From: Choanephora cucurbitarum
Lineage: Eukaryota > Mucoromycota > Mucoromycetes > Mucorales > Choanephoraceae
Direction: 5' to 3'
Assembly: GCA_025331435.1 (NCBI GenBank)
Contig: JAIWNI010000029.1
Coordinates: forward strand, 186,001 to 250,000
DNA length: 64,000 nucleotides
Shown: piece by piece, positions 1-11,172 of the stretch
Layout of the letters: each line of letters begins with the position of its first letter
Position numbering within the stretch: position 1 is the stretch's first letter
Notes under the pieces: generated by a model
Database searches by the model: none
What the model was told of the DNA's origin: nothing
The model's input: the letters and a program-made list of their open reading frames with translations, nothing else
Made by a program: the position numbers and the translations under genes

Positions 1-842
1 ACAGTAGAAAAGCATATTGAGACCATCACTTTCCTGGCTCAAGTGTTGAATTATGACTTTCATAGTGCCTATCGACAGATCAAGATGAGACAGACGCAAG
101 GAGAGGACGAGTCATCAAACCAAGCTGAGGCTTCTGGCACAGTGATGACTGAAGAAGGTGTTGTTGATTATATTGTAAAGTAGTTGTCAGTGTGGTCTAT
201 ATGTTATTCTGACTCATATCACATTTGGTTAGATTACTCATCTTCGACTTATCCGTACAGTTGTCACCACTCAACCTACTTCGTATGTAGGCAATTATGA
301 TGGACGTGAACAAGAGAAAATGAGATTAGAGTTGATGATGTCAGGATTTGACAAGATTTCAAAGGTAAAAAAAAAAAGCTCAAACGCAAGGCTTTCTTTT
401 TGGATACTGATGTTGAGATCTTCAACACTAGATTCTGATACAATGCCCACATCCCACTGTCAGAGCTTCTTATATCAACTATTTGAAGCCTTTGATGAAC
501 CCATGTGCAGATTTGTCTCTGCCTGCCGATACCAGCTCATCACAGCCACCACCTTTGCCAGCACGCAGAGATCACCAAGACTTGACAGATTCTTACCTAT
601 CAGACGATGATGAAGATGATTATGAAATATCTGTATATGCTGATGATGCAGATTCGATAACAGATCAAGTACAGTCAGATAGACAATGGCAATATGAACA
701 CGAGCCATATTATGATGATATCTTTCATGATGAAGCTTATATTGAAGATCATTTCAATTCAGACGAAGAAGACGACGACGAAGAAGATCTCAAGAACCAT
801 ACAGGCTATGATTCAGTAGATCATGTCGACCGAACCAAATAA
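1..842 (+). CDS. 3' part of a large gene, unknown, with acidic C-terminal tail
   Basis: The 5' part lies outside the window. Three exons can be read: 1-174, 233-364 and 432-842. The introns are 175-232 and 365-431; both begin GTAAA and end TAG, and the second has a CTGAT branch-like motif. The visible protein starts TVEKHIETITFLAQVL, is helical, and passes through CPHPTVRASYINYL, which looks like a HEAT-type or helical-repeat segment. It ends in a proline-rich PPPLPARR motif and a long Asp/Glu-rich tail. The final exon frame is open only if the 365-431 intron is removed, which supports the model. The helical part faintly resembles the region after the catalytic domain of very large ubiquitin hydrolases (USP9X/USP34 type), but that is a guess. 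Function is unassigned. Confidence 0.6.
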
Positions 843-1889
843 ATTTCCTTCTTCTATAGTATACCTTATCAACTCAATAAAACATCATTACATTATTAGA
901 CTTATTGCATGTCTATCTAGCCCTTTTAAGATGAAGCTATGGGATACAGAGCATCAAGCTAATGTCAATCCTTGTTTTTATTGAAGATATCCCTTTTTTT
1001 TTTTGGAAACAATGTATCAAGTATTTTTGATTTCTTACAGTGCATGTCTGTCAGAAGACTTGGCATAAACATTGCCTTCAGTGGGCGTACCAATACACTT
1101 CTGTATTTCAAATAGTCTAGGCTAATACGACAAATGCGCGATGATGTAGTGCTCTAAGATGGTCAGTAGCTCTCTGCTCACATGATTTTATGTAATAGTG
1201 TTATTTTAAGCTATTTTGGTCATGCAAAGAAATAAATAACGTCAGTCTTTGGTAGGGATACATATCCTGTTATGAGCGGAATTCTGAAAGCCACGGTTAC
1301 TACCTTGGCTCTTTTATGTGCTCTTACAAAAGGCCTTCTTGTGTCTATTTAGCAAACTTATTCTAATTCTCATTCCAAAAGATGTATGTATAACGCTTAG
1401 CTCTTATCATATCAACAGCAACCTGAAGGTGCCTCGAATTATCTTTTCATGATCAGTGAAAGATTCGCTCGATAGAGCTTACTTTGAGTGAACACAAGAA
1501 AAAAAAAGTGGCCGTATAGACCCGCCCACTCTCATTCTTGTAACTTTTCACCCTGTAGATAGACTAACAACTACTATAGCAAGAGAGATAGACCTCCCTT
1601 TTTTTTCATTTTCATTTTCATTTCCATTTCCATTATATAACGAAATAGATCTTGGCTACTTTTTGACTTATCATGACATATGATGATTTACATAATAAGC
1701 TTCGAAAGTGCCTTAAAGAAGAAAAAAAAATAAGAAAACTTTTTTGTCTTTTTATATTTAATCGACACCGTGACGCGCTAATTTTTTTTGGTTTAGAGTC
1801 GTTTCTTGACGTATAAGCCACAATGCAAGATTTCTATAAACTGAATAACAGTTTCGTTTATTTTCTTTGTTTCTACACTTTCTCTAGCC
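843..1889. other. Intergenic region, no gene seen
   Basis: About 1 kb between the 3' end of the first gene and FCF2. It holds an AATAAA-like signal just after the first stop (near 878) and an AT-rich, pyrimidine-rich stretch of T-runs before the FCF2 start, as expected of a fungal 3' UTR and promoter. Short open frames here have no protein character. Confidence 0.6.
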
Positions 1890-2903
1890 ATGACCGAAAG
1901 ACTTACTCGTAGCCAGCGACGAAAGATTGAATCACAAACCCATACAAAGGTTGATTTAGATCATCTAGCCGAAATCGATGTCAAGCAACTCGCTGCTCAA
2001 AACGAGACATCTCCAGACACCACTAAAAAAGAAGAAGCCGACCAATCTGAACAAGGCGACTTATCTTCAGACGGAGAGCTTTCGGATGAACAGCTTTCTG
2101 ATGAAGAAGTTTCTGATGATGACGAAGTTTCTGATGATGATGAAGACTCTGATAGTTTCTCATCTGACAGCAGTGACGACGAAGATCTTGATCAGCTATT
2201 AGACAAAGCACAGCAAGCTCTTAGTACCCAAACTGACACAATTCAACTAGACGAGAAAGCTGATGATAAGGAAATTAAGACAAAGCTTTCAAAGATGAAT
2301 ATTGGACTTTCTGTTGACAAGGAGCTCTACCTCAAGACTACAAACGGAAGAACAAAAATTGTGCCCGATGCTGTTGCACTTGTAGATTCAGACCATAAAG
2401 CTCCCAAAAAGGCATCTGTTGTTTTGAAAGAAAGCAAAGACCAAGAAAAGTTCTTGACTAAAAAAGAACGCTTAGCAGTACGTGTTGGACTTTTTCCTTC
2501 AAGTGTTTCCCTTTACTCACTTCATCATTAGGAAAGAGAAAAAACCACAGGAAAAGCTTGGTTTGATATGCCCAAGACTGAGATAACAGATGAAATTAAA
2601 CGCGATTTGCAAGTGTTGAAAATGCGTCATATCTTGGATCGTAAAAGACACTATAAGAAGATGGGCAAGCGTAGCGATCCCAAGTACTTCCAGATTGGTA
2701 CAATCATCGAAAGTCCAACTGAATTCTTCTCAGCTCGATTGACAAAGAAGGAACGCAAGCAGAACATTGTTGATGAATTGATGGCTAGTGATGAATTGAA
2801 ACAATACTACAAGCGCAAATATAATGAAGTCCAAGATAAATCCACAAGTGGTGGAAAGAAGCATTTCAAGAAACTCAAGGCGCTTAGAAAAGGCGCTAAA
2901 TAA
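1890..2903 (+). CDS. FCF2: rRNA-processing protein Fcf2 (TdIF2 family)
   Basis: Two exons, 1890-2477 and 2532-2903, split by a 54-bp intron (GTACGT...TTAG); 319 aa. The N-terminal half is dominated by a very acidic Ser/Asp/Glu block (about residues 45-110), as in Fcf2 and human DNTTIP2/TdIF2. The C-terminal half carries the Fcf2 domain: KTTGKAWFDMPKTE right after the splice junction, then KRDLQVLKMRHILDRKRHYK and the ending GGKKHFKKLKALRKG. In yeast Fcf2 is an essential nucleolar SSU-processome factor needed for early pre-rRNA cleavages and 18S rRNA formation; that role is inferred here by family. The start is the first ATG of the open frame, and MTERLTRSQRRK is a plausible basic N-terminus. 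The basic C-terminus suits nucleolar targeting. Confidence 0.92.
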
Positions 2904-3019
2904 TCCTCTGTAATATATTTATAATTTCTTCTTAATGTATGCGTCTGTACATCATACCATTTTTTTTTCTTTTATTGTTAATAAATAAAATTCTTTTCTC
3001 AAAAAAGAAAGTAAACATT

Positions 3020-4768
3020 CTAACCAGAAATGACAGTTCGAATTGTTTCACTCTGTGCTTGTCTGACTGCTGTAGCACTAGTAGCATTAATGGATACGAA
3101 CAATATAACACCTGCCAAAGCCAGAGATACATAAACAAGAGCAAACCTGCATCTCTTTTGCCAGAGTAATACGTTTGGATCAATATGTGTTCGTGAGGAC
3201 ATTCTGAGATAAAAGCTACCAAAAACCCAGAGAAAAGGACAGACAAACCCAAGCCAGAATACTCGCTTGATTGTATAGACACGGGCTTCCTCTATTGCTA
3301 GTAATTCGGGGTCTATTGTCTGTTGCTGTCCTTTGTTGTATAAGCTCTTCTCTATTTTATCCGGAATACCTATAGCACGAAGGTTGAGGGACTTCAAGAA
3401 TTCGTTTATCTTGGCTGTGTCAGGTTTAGGAGGATTAACACGCCATTTAGTAGCCCCGTCAAACTTCTTGGTTGGCTTAAAAGTGCTTTGGCTTTCCATG
3501 GATGCGACACTGTAACGGTTACCACCACGGATTTCTTGAAGCATACTAAAGTAGCGACCATCTTCCGCTTTGTTTTCGTCGAGCTGTACAGAATCATCTG
3601 AAGATACACTGTCTTGCTGAATTGCAGATTTTGTTTGTCTTGATTCCCTATCCTTTACTAGTTTGGGTGAAGCACCCAAGTGAGGTGTTGGCATAACCTG
3701 AGGCAATGTGGCATCTTCAACAGTTGTATTTGCTACATTAGGGATGGCAGAACCGTAGGCAAGAGGGCAACTGACACGTTGGGCAACTTGTACTGCAGCA
3801 GCTGGAAGATTTGTAGAATTCCATTGGTAATATGCTAACTCGCCCTTTTTATGCTTGAAGGTACTCAATGGATGAAAGATAGCGTTCCAAGTTTCAGAAG
3901 TAAATCCAGGGTGACTAGGCAATGAGTTAATATCCTTGACTAGAGAGGGCGGATTTTGTGCTTTATTTGGTTGTGCAGAAGACGCACTAGACAGGTTGAT
4001 TTGATCGAATTGGTGTAGTTCGGTAATAGCCAAATCCAACTCTTCTTCCTCGTCATTTTCTTCTTGGTTCGAATCAAAAGGAAAGGCCTTCAACGACTGA
4101 GTATCTACAGCGCTAACAAAAGTAATTATACTTTCAGTGTCATCAAGGATAACTTCTTCGGGTTCCACTTCTTCTTTCCCCATTTCGGTGACTGTATCCT
4201 CTTTTAATTTGACTTCTTCTTCAAATCGACTTCCTTCTTCGGCTTTTTCTATCTTGATTTCCTCTATCCCAGTTTCTAATGCCTCGGCTTTTTCCTTGAT
4301 TTTTTCTATCTCAATTTCTTCTACTTGGGACTTTGCTTCTTCTATCTGGAACTTTTCTTCTATCTCGGATTCTTTTTTCTCGGATTCTTTCATCTCGGCT
4401 TCATCTGTATCAAATTTCTTGACTTTCATTATCTTAACACTTTGTTCTTGAGTTGGCTGTGGAAGTTTACTTGTAGGACTAGTCTTTTGTAGCTCACGTG
4501 TGTGATGCTTTTTGGTCCCAATGTCTTGTAGTGTTTTTTGAAGTTTTCGATCCATCATCATGGAAATAGCTGCTTTGCCAGTAATCAATGATTTTTTTAC
4601 TTCCTTTATTTGATCACCTAAGATAACCGAAGCTTTTGTTTTGCTATCGATAATTCCCTTGCCATGCTGCTTTTGAGAAGTTTGGTTGGTTCTTCTGACA
4701 CTTTCTATTGTACCACCAAGCACTCGAGGTGATGGTTTAATGAGTATTTCTTCGTTAGACTGAGTCAT
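3020..4768 (-). CDS. Uncharacterised fungal protein with C-terminal membrane hairpin
   Basis: Single exon, 582 aa. The frame stays open further upstream, but the ATG at 4768 (MTQSNEEILIKPSPRV) is chosen because the upstream part is hydrophobic and AT-rich, like a leader. The first 280 residues are highly charged, with Lys/Glu-rich repeats of the type EIEKIKEKAE that probably form coiled coil. The middle is polar and disordered. The last 90 residues hold two hydrophobic segments, VFWLGFVCPFLWVFGSFYL and FALVYVSLALAGVILFVSI, separated by a loop with basic residues. Such a two-segment hairpin at the C-terminus is seen in many uncharacterised fungal proteins. A cytosolic coiled coil anchored to a membrane is a fair inference; which membrane is unknown. 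I do not recognise the family. Confidence 0.75.
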   Translation of the reverse strand: MTQSNEEILIKPSPRVLGGTIESVRRTNQTSQKQHGKGIIDSKTKASVILGDQIKEVKKSLITGKAAISMMMDRKLQKTLQDIGTKKHHTRELQKTSPTSKLPQPTQEQSVKIMKVKKFDTDEAEMKESEKKESEIEEKFQIEEAKSQVEEIEIEKIKEKAEALETGIEEIKIEKAEEGSRFEEEVKLKEDTVTEMGKEEVEPEEVILDDTESIITFVSAVDTQSLKAFPFDSNQEENDEEEELDLAITELHQFDQINLSSASSAQPNKAQNPPSLVKDINSLPSHPGFTSETWNAIFHPLSTFKHKKGELAYYQWNSTNLPAAAVQVAQRVSCPLAYGSAIPNVANTTVEDATLPQVMPTPHLGASPKLVKDRESRQTKSAIQQDSVSSDDSVQLDENKAEDGRYFSMLQEIRGGNRYSVASMESQSTFKPTKKFDGATKWRVNPPKPDTAKINEFLKSLNLRAIGIPDKIEKSLYNKGQQQTIDPELLAIEEARVYTIKRVFWLGFVCPFLWVFGSFYLRMSSRTHIDPNVLLWQKRCRFALVYVSLALAGVILFVSINATSATAVRQAQSETIRTVISG

Positions 4769-5031
4769 GTTAAGGAAAACAAAGAAAGAAGAGAAAGATA
4801 CATATATGTCCCACTCAACATTGGTTATTACAATTTTTTTGAGGTGATTTTTTCCAAAAAGATAAAAGTTTAAACAAACATAAGTTTTCTGACATTTCAA
4901 AATGAACTCTCTCTCTTCTTTTCTGTAACATAAAATAGCAGTGTTTTTTACTATCCTTTTGTTTGTTTCTTTTTCCTTTTATGTACACATTTACAAACTA
5001 TTTACATGAAAAATAACTAGGCTCATTTCAG

Positions 5032-8000
5032 TCAAGTATGAGCTGGAAGAGTCTTTTGCCATTTTGACAGTGTTTGATCTAAAACACACAATTTGTTTTT
5101 CTCCAGATCTAGTGCTGATTTCGCAAACAGGCGGAGTGTTCTTATCATCTTTTTGGGATGTATATGTTGAAAGTGAGCAAGTTCATCTGAAATTGTTTTA
5201 TGCGATTGATGAATTTGAGCATCAGTCTGGTTTAACTCATTCATGTTCTATCTTAATTTAGCGATTCACACATTGCACACATGCTGATTGTAACTTACCT
5301 GAATCATCTTGTTTTTTTCTGATTCCATGCGTTTCCTTGAATCTTTTGTAGAAAATAAGTGATGCCAGCCTTTTGATTTTCGTAGTCTGTCTTGTTGTGA
5401 CTCTACGTTGGCCTTCAAATGCTCCCTTTTCTGAATCAACGCAAATGGCCGCTGCAAAGCAACCTTAGAAAAGACAAAGTTTGTATCATTATTGATTAAG
5501 CTCCAGAATAGAAAGGATGTTCTTCTTACCAATATGCCATCAAGTAAATCATTAGTTGTTTGAAGTGCTTTTAAAAACTCTGACGATGGAGATACAAACT
5601 TTCAATCGTAATGAGTTAGTTGGCTATACTAATAGAACGCATAGAGTCCTTACTGATCGCTGATAGGTGACATTAGCACACACTTGTATTGTTTCTTTCG
5701 TCAATATATCAACATGAGGTGTTTCTGAAGCCTCGTACAGAACCATCATGCTATCTCCAAGAAGTATTGCACTTCTCTCAAGTTCTATTGGTTTTCTTTT
5801 ATGAGCTAGCCCTCTTTTCTCTCTCCTTTTATTCGGGTCTAAATTTTTACCTTGTCCGAGGGCATGCATTCTTCTTGCATTCAACAGTACTTTTAAAGCA
5901 CGTTCCTTCATTGACAATACTGTCTCTTCAATATGTTTCAAGAAATAAGCTTCTTCTCTACTGTTCATTGCACCACCATTGCTGTTAGTTACAAGAGGGA
6001 TTGTATCATTTATCTTCTCAAGCAATAGCTTTCTTTTCGAAAACGATCGATTCTTTATCACTGCATGTTGCAAATTAGATGATGATCGGACAAATGAAAG
6101 AACAAGGTCATGATGGCGAAGTGAAGGATGGTGCAGGGCCCATTCCATAAAGCCTTGAAGCCTCTCTAAAGCAGCATCAACAACACTAAATGGTGGTGGC
6201 TTCAAGTCGATCCAGGTTGGGTCTATCAAATTTTCCAAACTGGGCAAGAAGATCTCTGGAATTTCATACATTAACTCGGATCGTAAAAACAGAAAGTCTT
6301 GTAAAGTCCGATGTACTGTCTGCATTGTCTCGGGCTTGCCAATCTAATCATAATTTTATAAGTATACACATGCCTTTGTCACCAGTAAAAAAATAAAGTA
6401 GAAGCAATCTACCTGTCCACTTTTGACCACATATTGGATTTCAGTTGGCTCATTGGCACCTATTTTGGTTATTGGTCTTGTCACGGCCCAGACATATTGA
6501 TACGCTCTGCATTTTGTTGTATAACCCAACGACATGTCTGTCTTTAGCATTGATTCTAACAAACATAGGTCTCAGTAAAAAAAACAAACAAACCAAGTTT
6601 AAATTAAATTACCTTCTATACAGTTGACAAGTTCTGGTGCTTTACATAAGTGAAGCGAAGTCTCATCCTTGAAATTGACTGCACCAATCACTGCTTTATA
6701 CTTGAGGAGCGCTTTAATAAAGGCTATCAAATCTGCAGTTGTATCTTTTGAAGGTGGTATTGTCTTACAAGCCAAGTGAAGTGAAGTGTAACCATGGGTC
6801 CAGTCCTTAAAATGAATGCTGTCTTTCAGTTTTTCAACAATAAACTCCAAGCTATTTTCGCCAAATGATACATATTTCTTTCGCCCAATACATGTGGCAA
6901 TCAAATGAAGTAGTGTTCTTCCTTGATTATCCACATGCATGACATCTTGCTTGCTTAATTTAGGTAGCACTGATTCTACCAAATCCAATCTGCCGTCAGC
7001 AGCCCATACCATAGTAGGCAATAGGTTGTTATGATTAGGGATATAATGGATCATGAAACGATCATCCAAGTAGTAATTTTGCAGTCGGTGTTTAAGTAAC
7101 TGGACATGACTACAGACATGATAGAATGTATCTCCGTTCTTGTTCTGCTTTCTTCTAAGTTGAGGATTCACTCGATCAAAGACGTAAATTAGAAAGCTCA
7201 TGGAAGCATGCTTGTTTCTGACGGCCATATGTATTGCTGTATCTTCTGTTATTGGATTCACATGATCTAGCAGCTGCCCCATGTGTGCGTTTAGCAACTG
7301 AAGTATATCCAGACGGCCAGTAGCACAAGCATAGAGGGCAGCTGTGTTACCATGGGAATCCACTGCATGAATGGATTGCATTGTCAAAGGATCCTCTTCC
7401 AATAGAGTTTCAACTACTGCTAGTTGGCCATATCTTACAGCGCATATAAGAGGTGTAGCATCTTCATCGTTCCTTACAGATGTTTGAGTGACATAATTAG
7501 CTAGCAAGAAAGAAACTATATCTTGGCTGCCATAAATACAAGCGAGTAAAAGTGCATTGTTTCCGTTTGTATCACGCAAGTCATCGTATATCTTCTGATC
7601 CAACATAATCTGTCGAACATAATCGATATTGTTGTTTTTGATAGCTGACCAAAATAGCGTATTGTTTTTTGAGAGAACCATAAGATCAAGATGAGTATTA
7701 AGAATATAGTCCAATACACCCTCAAAAGTAATCAAGGCATATCCATATTTTCCACTAACAACACTGCGTTCAAAGGTATAATCCTGTAGGTGACAAAAAA
7801 AAAAATAGGTCAGTCAGCCAATTTGATATTACGCGAGCACACACACACACTCTCTCTCTTTTTCCTTGTGACTTTGCCTTCATGTAAATCAGATTAGCTG
7901 TCAAGTGAGGTACCTTGCTGCGAATTAAGGTCATTAGGAGTAAAGGAATCAAAGCATCTGAATCGAGAAAGTGATCAGACTCATTTTGTGTCAATTTGGA

Positions 8001-9117
8001 AATAGTACAAAGCAGACAGTCTAGCTTTTCACTTGGCGTTCGATAGGATCCTATTTTTTCAAAGATGGTAATAGCTGACAACACTCGTTTTCTTTCGTCT
8101 TGAATTGAAGATGGTAAAGCTATTTGGCAGAAATCTATATGCTCCATATCTTCAAGTGCTCTTGAAAGTTTTTTGTCTTCATTTATCACTATTTCCGTAA
8201 TTCTGAAAAAGACTATATCATAGGTCATTTCCATCATATAGCTATTTTAATACAAAAGGAAAGGAGAGGAATGTCAATTGAAAAGGAGAAACAAGCTTGG
8301 ATTGAGACATACCTCTCCAAGGCGCTGCATAGTTCGTCTATACATTTATTGTCTGAAACGGCATGCTCTATGATCTATTGACAAGGTTACTCATTTTGGT
8401 CTCATTCACTGTTTGTAAAACAAAAAAATGAAGAAATATTAACTTTGTATCCTTGGTGCAATATGTCTTCTATAGTGCGATGCAATGTCTCTAATGAATT
8501 ATAATCGTTTGGAACATTTGTAAAATCTGATATCAGTGCATCGACTTTGTTGAGTATAGCAGCGTTTTCAGCAGTATTCAGTAGCATATTTTTAAAGCTA
8601 AAAAAACAAAAGAAACAAGTAAAAAAGAGAGAAAAAGAAGGTCAAATTGGGATAGAATACATCATCTTACTTGGATAATGTTGCCTATGATATAAAAGTA
8701 TAAGTGCCTGCTTAAAAAAGGAGCCAAAACATAAACGATTACATCATAACTTCACCTTCCATTGTTCCTCCATTGAATTATCAAGAAACAAGCGCAAATG
8801 AGACGCACAGGCCTCATTATGATGCAAATACAGTAAATCTGAATGAAGAATTCTAGCTCTTTTTGTACTGTGTTCTTGGTAAACAAAACCATACTTCGTC
8901 TTGTAGGTTGCTTGGCTAGATGTGACCAACAGAGGCTCTGTCGTTGCCTGTGCCAATTGAGCTGTTTGTATTTCCACTTCTTAATAGCATTATCAGATTT
9001 TGGACACATATATTAGTGATTGTTCAAACCTTGATTTGTCAACTTCGTTGGAGGTACAAGTACTATCGATAAACTAAGAGTCTGTTTCGGTGGAGCATTC
9101 TCTAGGTATTCAAGCAT
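5032..9117 (-). CDS. VRL1: Vrl1/VARP-like endosomal Rab5-GEF with VPS9, ankyrin, PX and BAR regions
   Basis: Twelve exons: 9117-9030, 8979-8756, 8684-8671 (14-nt micro-exon), 8597-8444, 8374-8313, 8241-7878, 7783-6613, 6555-6413, 6343-5654, 5598-5530, 5463-5299, 5247-5032; 3360 nt, 1119 aa. A VPS9 catalytic region ends near residue 300 (DSDALIPLLLMTLIRSK, then HLTANLIYMKDYTFE). Residues about 310-690 hold many ankyrin repeats (for example NGNNALLLACIYGSQDIVSF). About 700-820 is PX-like (CRAYQYVWAVTRP, FLFLRSELMYEIPEIFLPSL). The rest is helical and charged, like a BAR domain. This order matches yeast Vrl1, the SNX-BAR Rab5-GEF of the VINE complex; animal VARP lacks PX-BAR. The exon 8241-7878 ends in a GC donor. 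Its start faces the RraA gene 233 bp away. A role in endosomal Rab5 activation and tubule sorting is inferred from domains. Confidence 0.82.
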
Positions 9118-9350
9118 AATGAAATTAAAATAAAAAGAACAAAAAGGCTCAAAGATATTTTCTTCTTTAGAAAAAAAAAAGACCCGAACAGCTGTTTATC
9201 ATAGTGGATAAATTGAAAGAAGATCATTCGAAAGCGATGATTGGATGAGACACGAGCTGCATAATAATTTTTTTTACCATTCTACCCCTCATTTCTCCTT
9301 TTCTTTCTTTCTTGTTTTCTTATCCTCCTTCCCTTCTTTTCTCTCAAAAA
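9118..9350. promoter_or_regulatory. Shared divergent promoter region of VRL1-like and RraA-like genes
   Basis: The two start codons point away from each other over 233 bp, so this stretch must hold both promoters. It contains a long pyrimidine-rich tract on + (about 9283-9345, CTTTTCTTTCTTTC-like) just before the RraA start, typical of fungal core promoters. No specific factor site is claimed. Confidence 0.5.
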
Positions 9351-10310
9351 ATGTCAAGCTTGGAACAGTTAAAGAAGTTTTCTAGTTGTGAAGTAATTGA
9401 CAGAATTGAATGCGAAGTTTTGTATGTATACTTAATCTAAGAGAAAAAAATAGATTGCAGATGCACTTATCAAGCTAGGAAAAGGACCCTGGGCTGGCTA
9501 TATACCAGATATTGAACTTTGGTCACCTCAATACTGTCAAGGTAATACCCGCATTGTTGGACCGGCATTTACTGTCAAAGTGAGTTACAAACAACTGGTA
9601 ACCAGGTTCAATCTCCCTCTGACTTGTTTGTTCTAGATGGTTGACAAATACGACACAACTTCGCCTACGCCCTCCGAGCATTTTGTAAGGTTACTTGTTT
9701 TTTAAGATGTGTCGTGTTACTTATTTAGCTTCAAGGCAGATGCAGCTCATGAAGGCTCTGTTGTTGTCATATCTGCACCACCAGGTATAAATTTATCCCA
9801 TTCCTTCTACTCCATTCATCTATTGAGACCCTTCTTTCTTCTGTAGAAGTCAAGAATGCTGTCTGGGGTGGTTTAATGTCTGCTCGAGCAAAATCTAAAG
9901 GAGTGCAAGGAGTTGTAATTGATGGTCGTGTACGCGACTTGAATGAGCATCGAGAGATGAAATTCCCCGTAAAGTTATTATTTAAACTTTCTTTTTTTAT
10001 TTTCTTGTTTACTCATACACTAATTTTTAAGGTATTTGCAAGGTCGCACTCGATTTTGCCACAAAACGCCTTTGTACGACCTTCTGAAATCCAGGTTCCT
10101 ATCACACTCTCTCGAGAATCGTCCGTGATAGTACAACCAGGTGACATCATAGTTGCTGATGTAGATGGAGTCGTCTGCGTTCCTCGAGACCTTGTTGAAA
10201 AAGTCATTCAGAGCTGTGAAAAGTATGTAGCCATTGATGATCAATGCATGGAGACACTAAAGGAAGGCTATGGTGTGAAGGAGACTTTTGCAAAATACCG
10301 CGGAACTTGA
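9351..10310 (+). CDS. RraA-family protein (HMG aldolase / oxaloacetate decarboxylase type)
   Basis: Six exons: 9351-9392, 9454-9579, 9637-9684, 9736-9784, 9847-9968 and 10032-10310; 221 aa, the normal size of the family. Family marks are CEIADALIKLG near the N-terminus, GPAFTVK, HEGSVVVISAPP, the active-site segment GVVIDGRVRDL with the conserved Arg-Asp pair, and PGDIIVADVDGVVCVP. Eukaryotic members such as yeast Yer010c act as divalent-metal-dependent 4-hydroxy-4-methyl-2-oxoglutarate aldolases and oxaloacetate decarboxylases. The bacterial name RraA (RNase E inhibitor) does not apply in a fungus. No targeting signal is seen, so it is probably cytosolic. The last intron (9969-10031) is 63 bp and reads through in frame, so a retained intron would add 21 residues rather than stop. 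Confidence 0.9.
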
Positions 10311-10483
10311 GCCGCTTTGTTTTATTATTGCTTGTTGTACTTTTTTTTAATAGAATAACATGAAAAAGCTTTCTTTGAGCATAAAGAGAAAAATAAAAGA
10401 AAAAGAGAAATGGGTATGGCTTTATATATCAAAGAAAGAAAGAAAGGAAGAAATTGGATCATAAGAAGGTTGCAATAGATAAA

Positions 10484-11172
10484 TTAGAAAGGGTAAAGAG
10501 AATGAGATTGGTAATAGGGTTGGCTATGTTCAAGAGATAGAGATGGTAATGACATTTTTTGAGTTCCCTTAACAAGTGAATGTAAAGGGAAGTCATCATT
10601 TTCATCTGAAGAGGAAGTGGTAGATGAGGAAGAAGAGAGATTACTGTTTGCATAAAAATAAGGTTGCTGTGAATAATGAAAAGGTGGTGATAATGATGTA
10701 GTGTTTTCTGATTCCGATGATTGCTGTTGTTGTTGTGTTGATGATTTACGCGATTTCCTAATTCCTTGCAAGGTTCTGTAACGATTGAAGCAAGTAGCAC
10801 GTTTGCGATGCGGGAGAAGATCCGAAATTTGACCCCATGTTAGTCTTTGGGCTACACCTTGGCGGATAACATTGTCTTCATATTCTGAGAACCTGCTTCT
10901 TGGTTTGCCAATCATGTGTGAATGCATCAAATCTTCTTCATCTTCGTCTTCATTTGATATCTGGTCCATATACAATTCATCCTGTCTCTGGCGGTAATAG
11001 TTGTATCGGTTTTGATGACTGTTTGAAGAGATCACAGGTGTGGATATACATCTCGAACGCAGAGGTCGGTTAGGAGCGCTTGGTAAAGGATTCAACAAAT
11101 CAGATACTAAAATAAATAAATATTAGATCTAGTGATGATTGGAACTACCGAAATTGAAAATTTACCATTCAT
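10484..11172 (-). CDS. Small Myb/SANT-like DNA-binding protein
   Basis: Two exons, 11172-11166 (only 7 nt: Met, Asn and one base) and 11106-10484; 209 aa starting MNVSDLLNPLPSAPNRPL. Residues about 66-110 form a single Myb/SANT-like three-helix unit: RSRFSEYEDNVIRQGVAQ, then LTWGQISDLLPHRKRATCF and NRYRTLQGI. It is flanked by an acidic stretch (SNEDEDEEDL) and a C-terminal Ser/Gln-rich low-complexity tail, as in fungal transcription regulators. The only ATG upstream of the long exon in a sensible splice context is the 7-nt first exon; an internal start at the Met of MLNPLPS (11098) is the alternative. A sequence-specific DNA-binding role is inferred; targets are unknown. Confidence 0.75.

Noticed and set aside
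4137..4451. Ser-rich plus-strand frame of 104 codons
   Set aside because: It is the antisense shadow of the Lys/Glu coiled coil in the gene on the other strand.
7840..7860. CA/CT microsatellite
   Set aside because: It lies inside an intron of the VRL1-like gene and is ordinary simple sequence.
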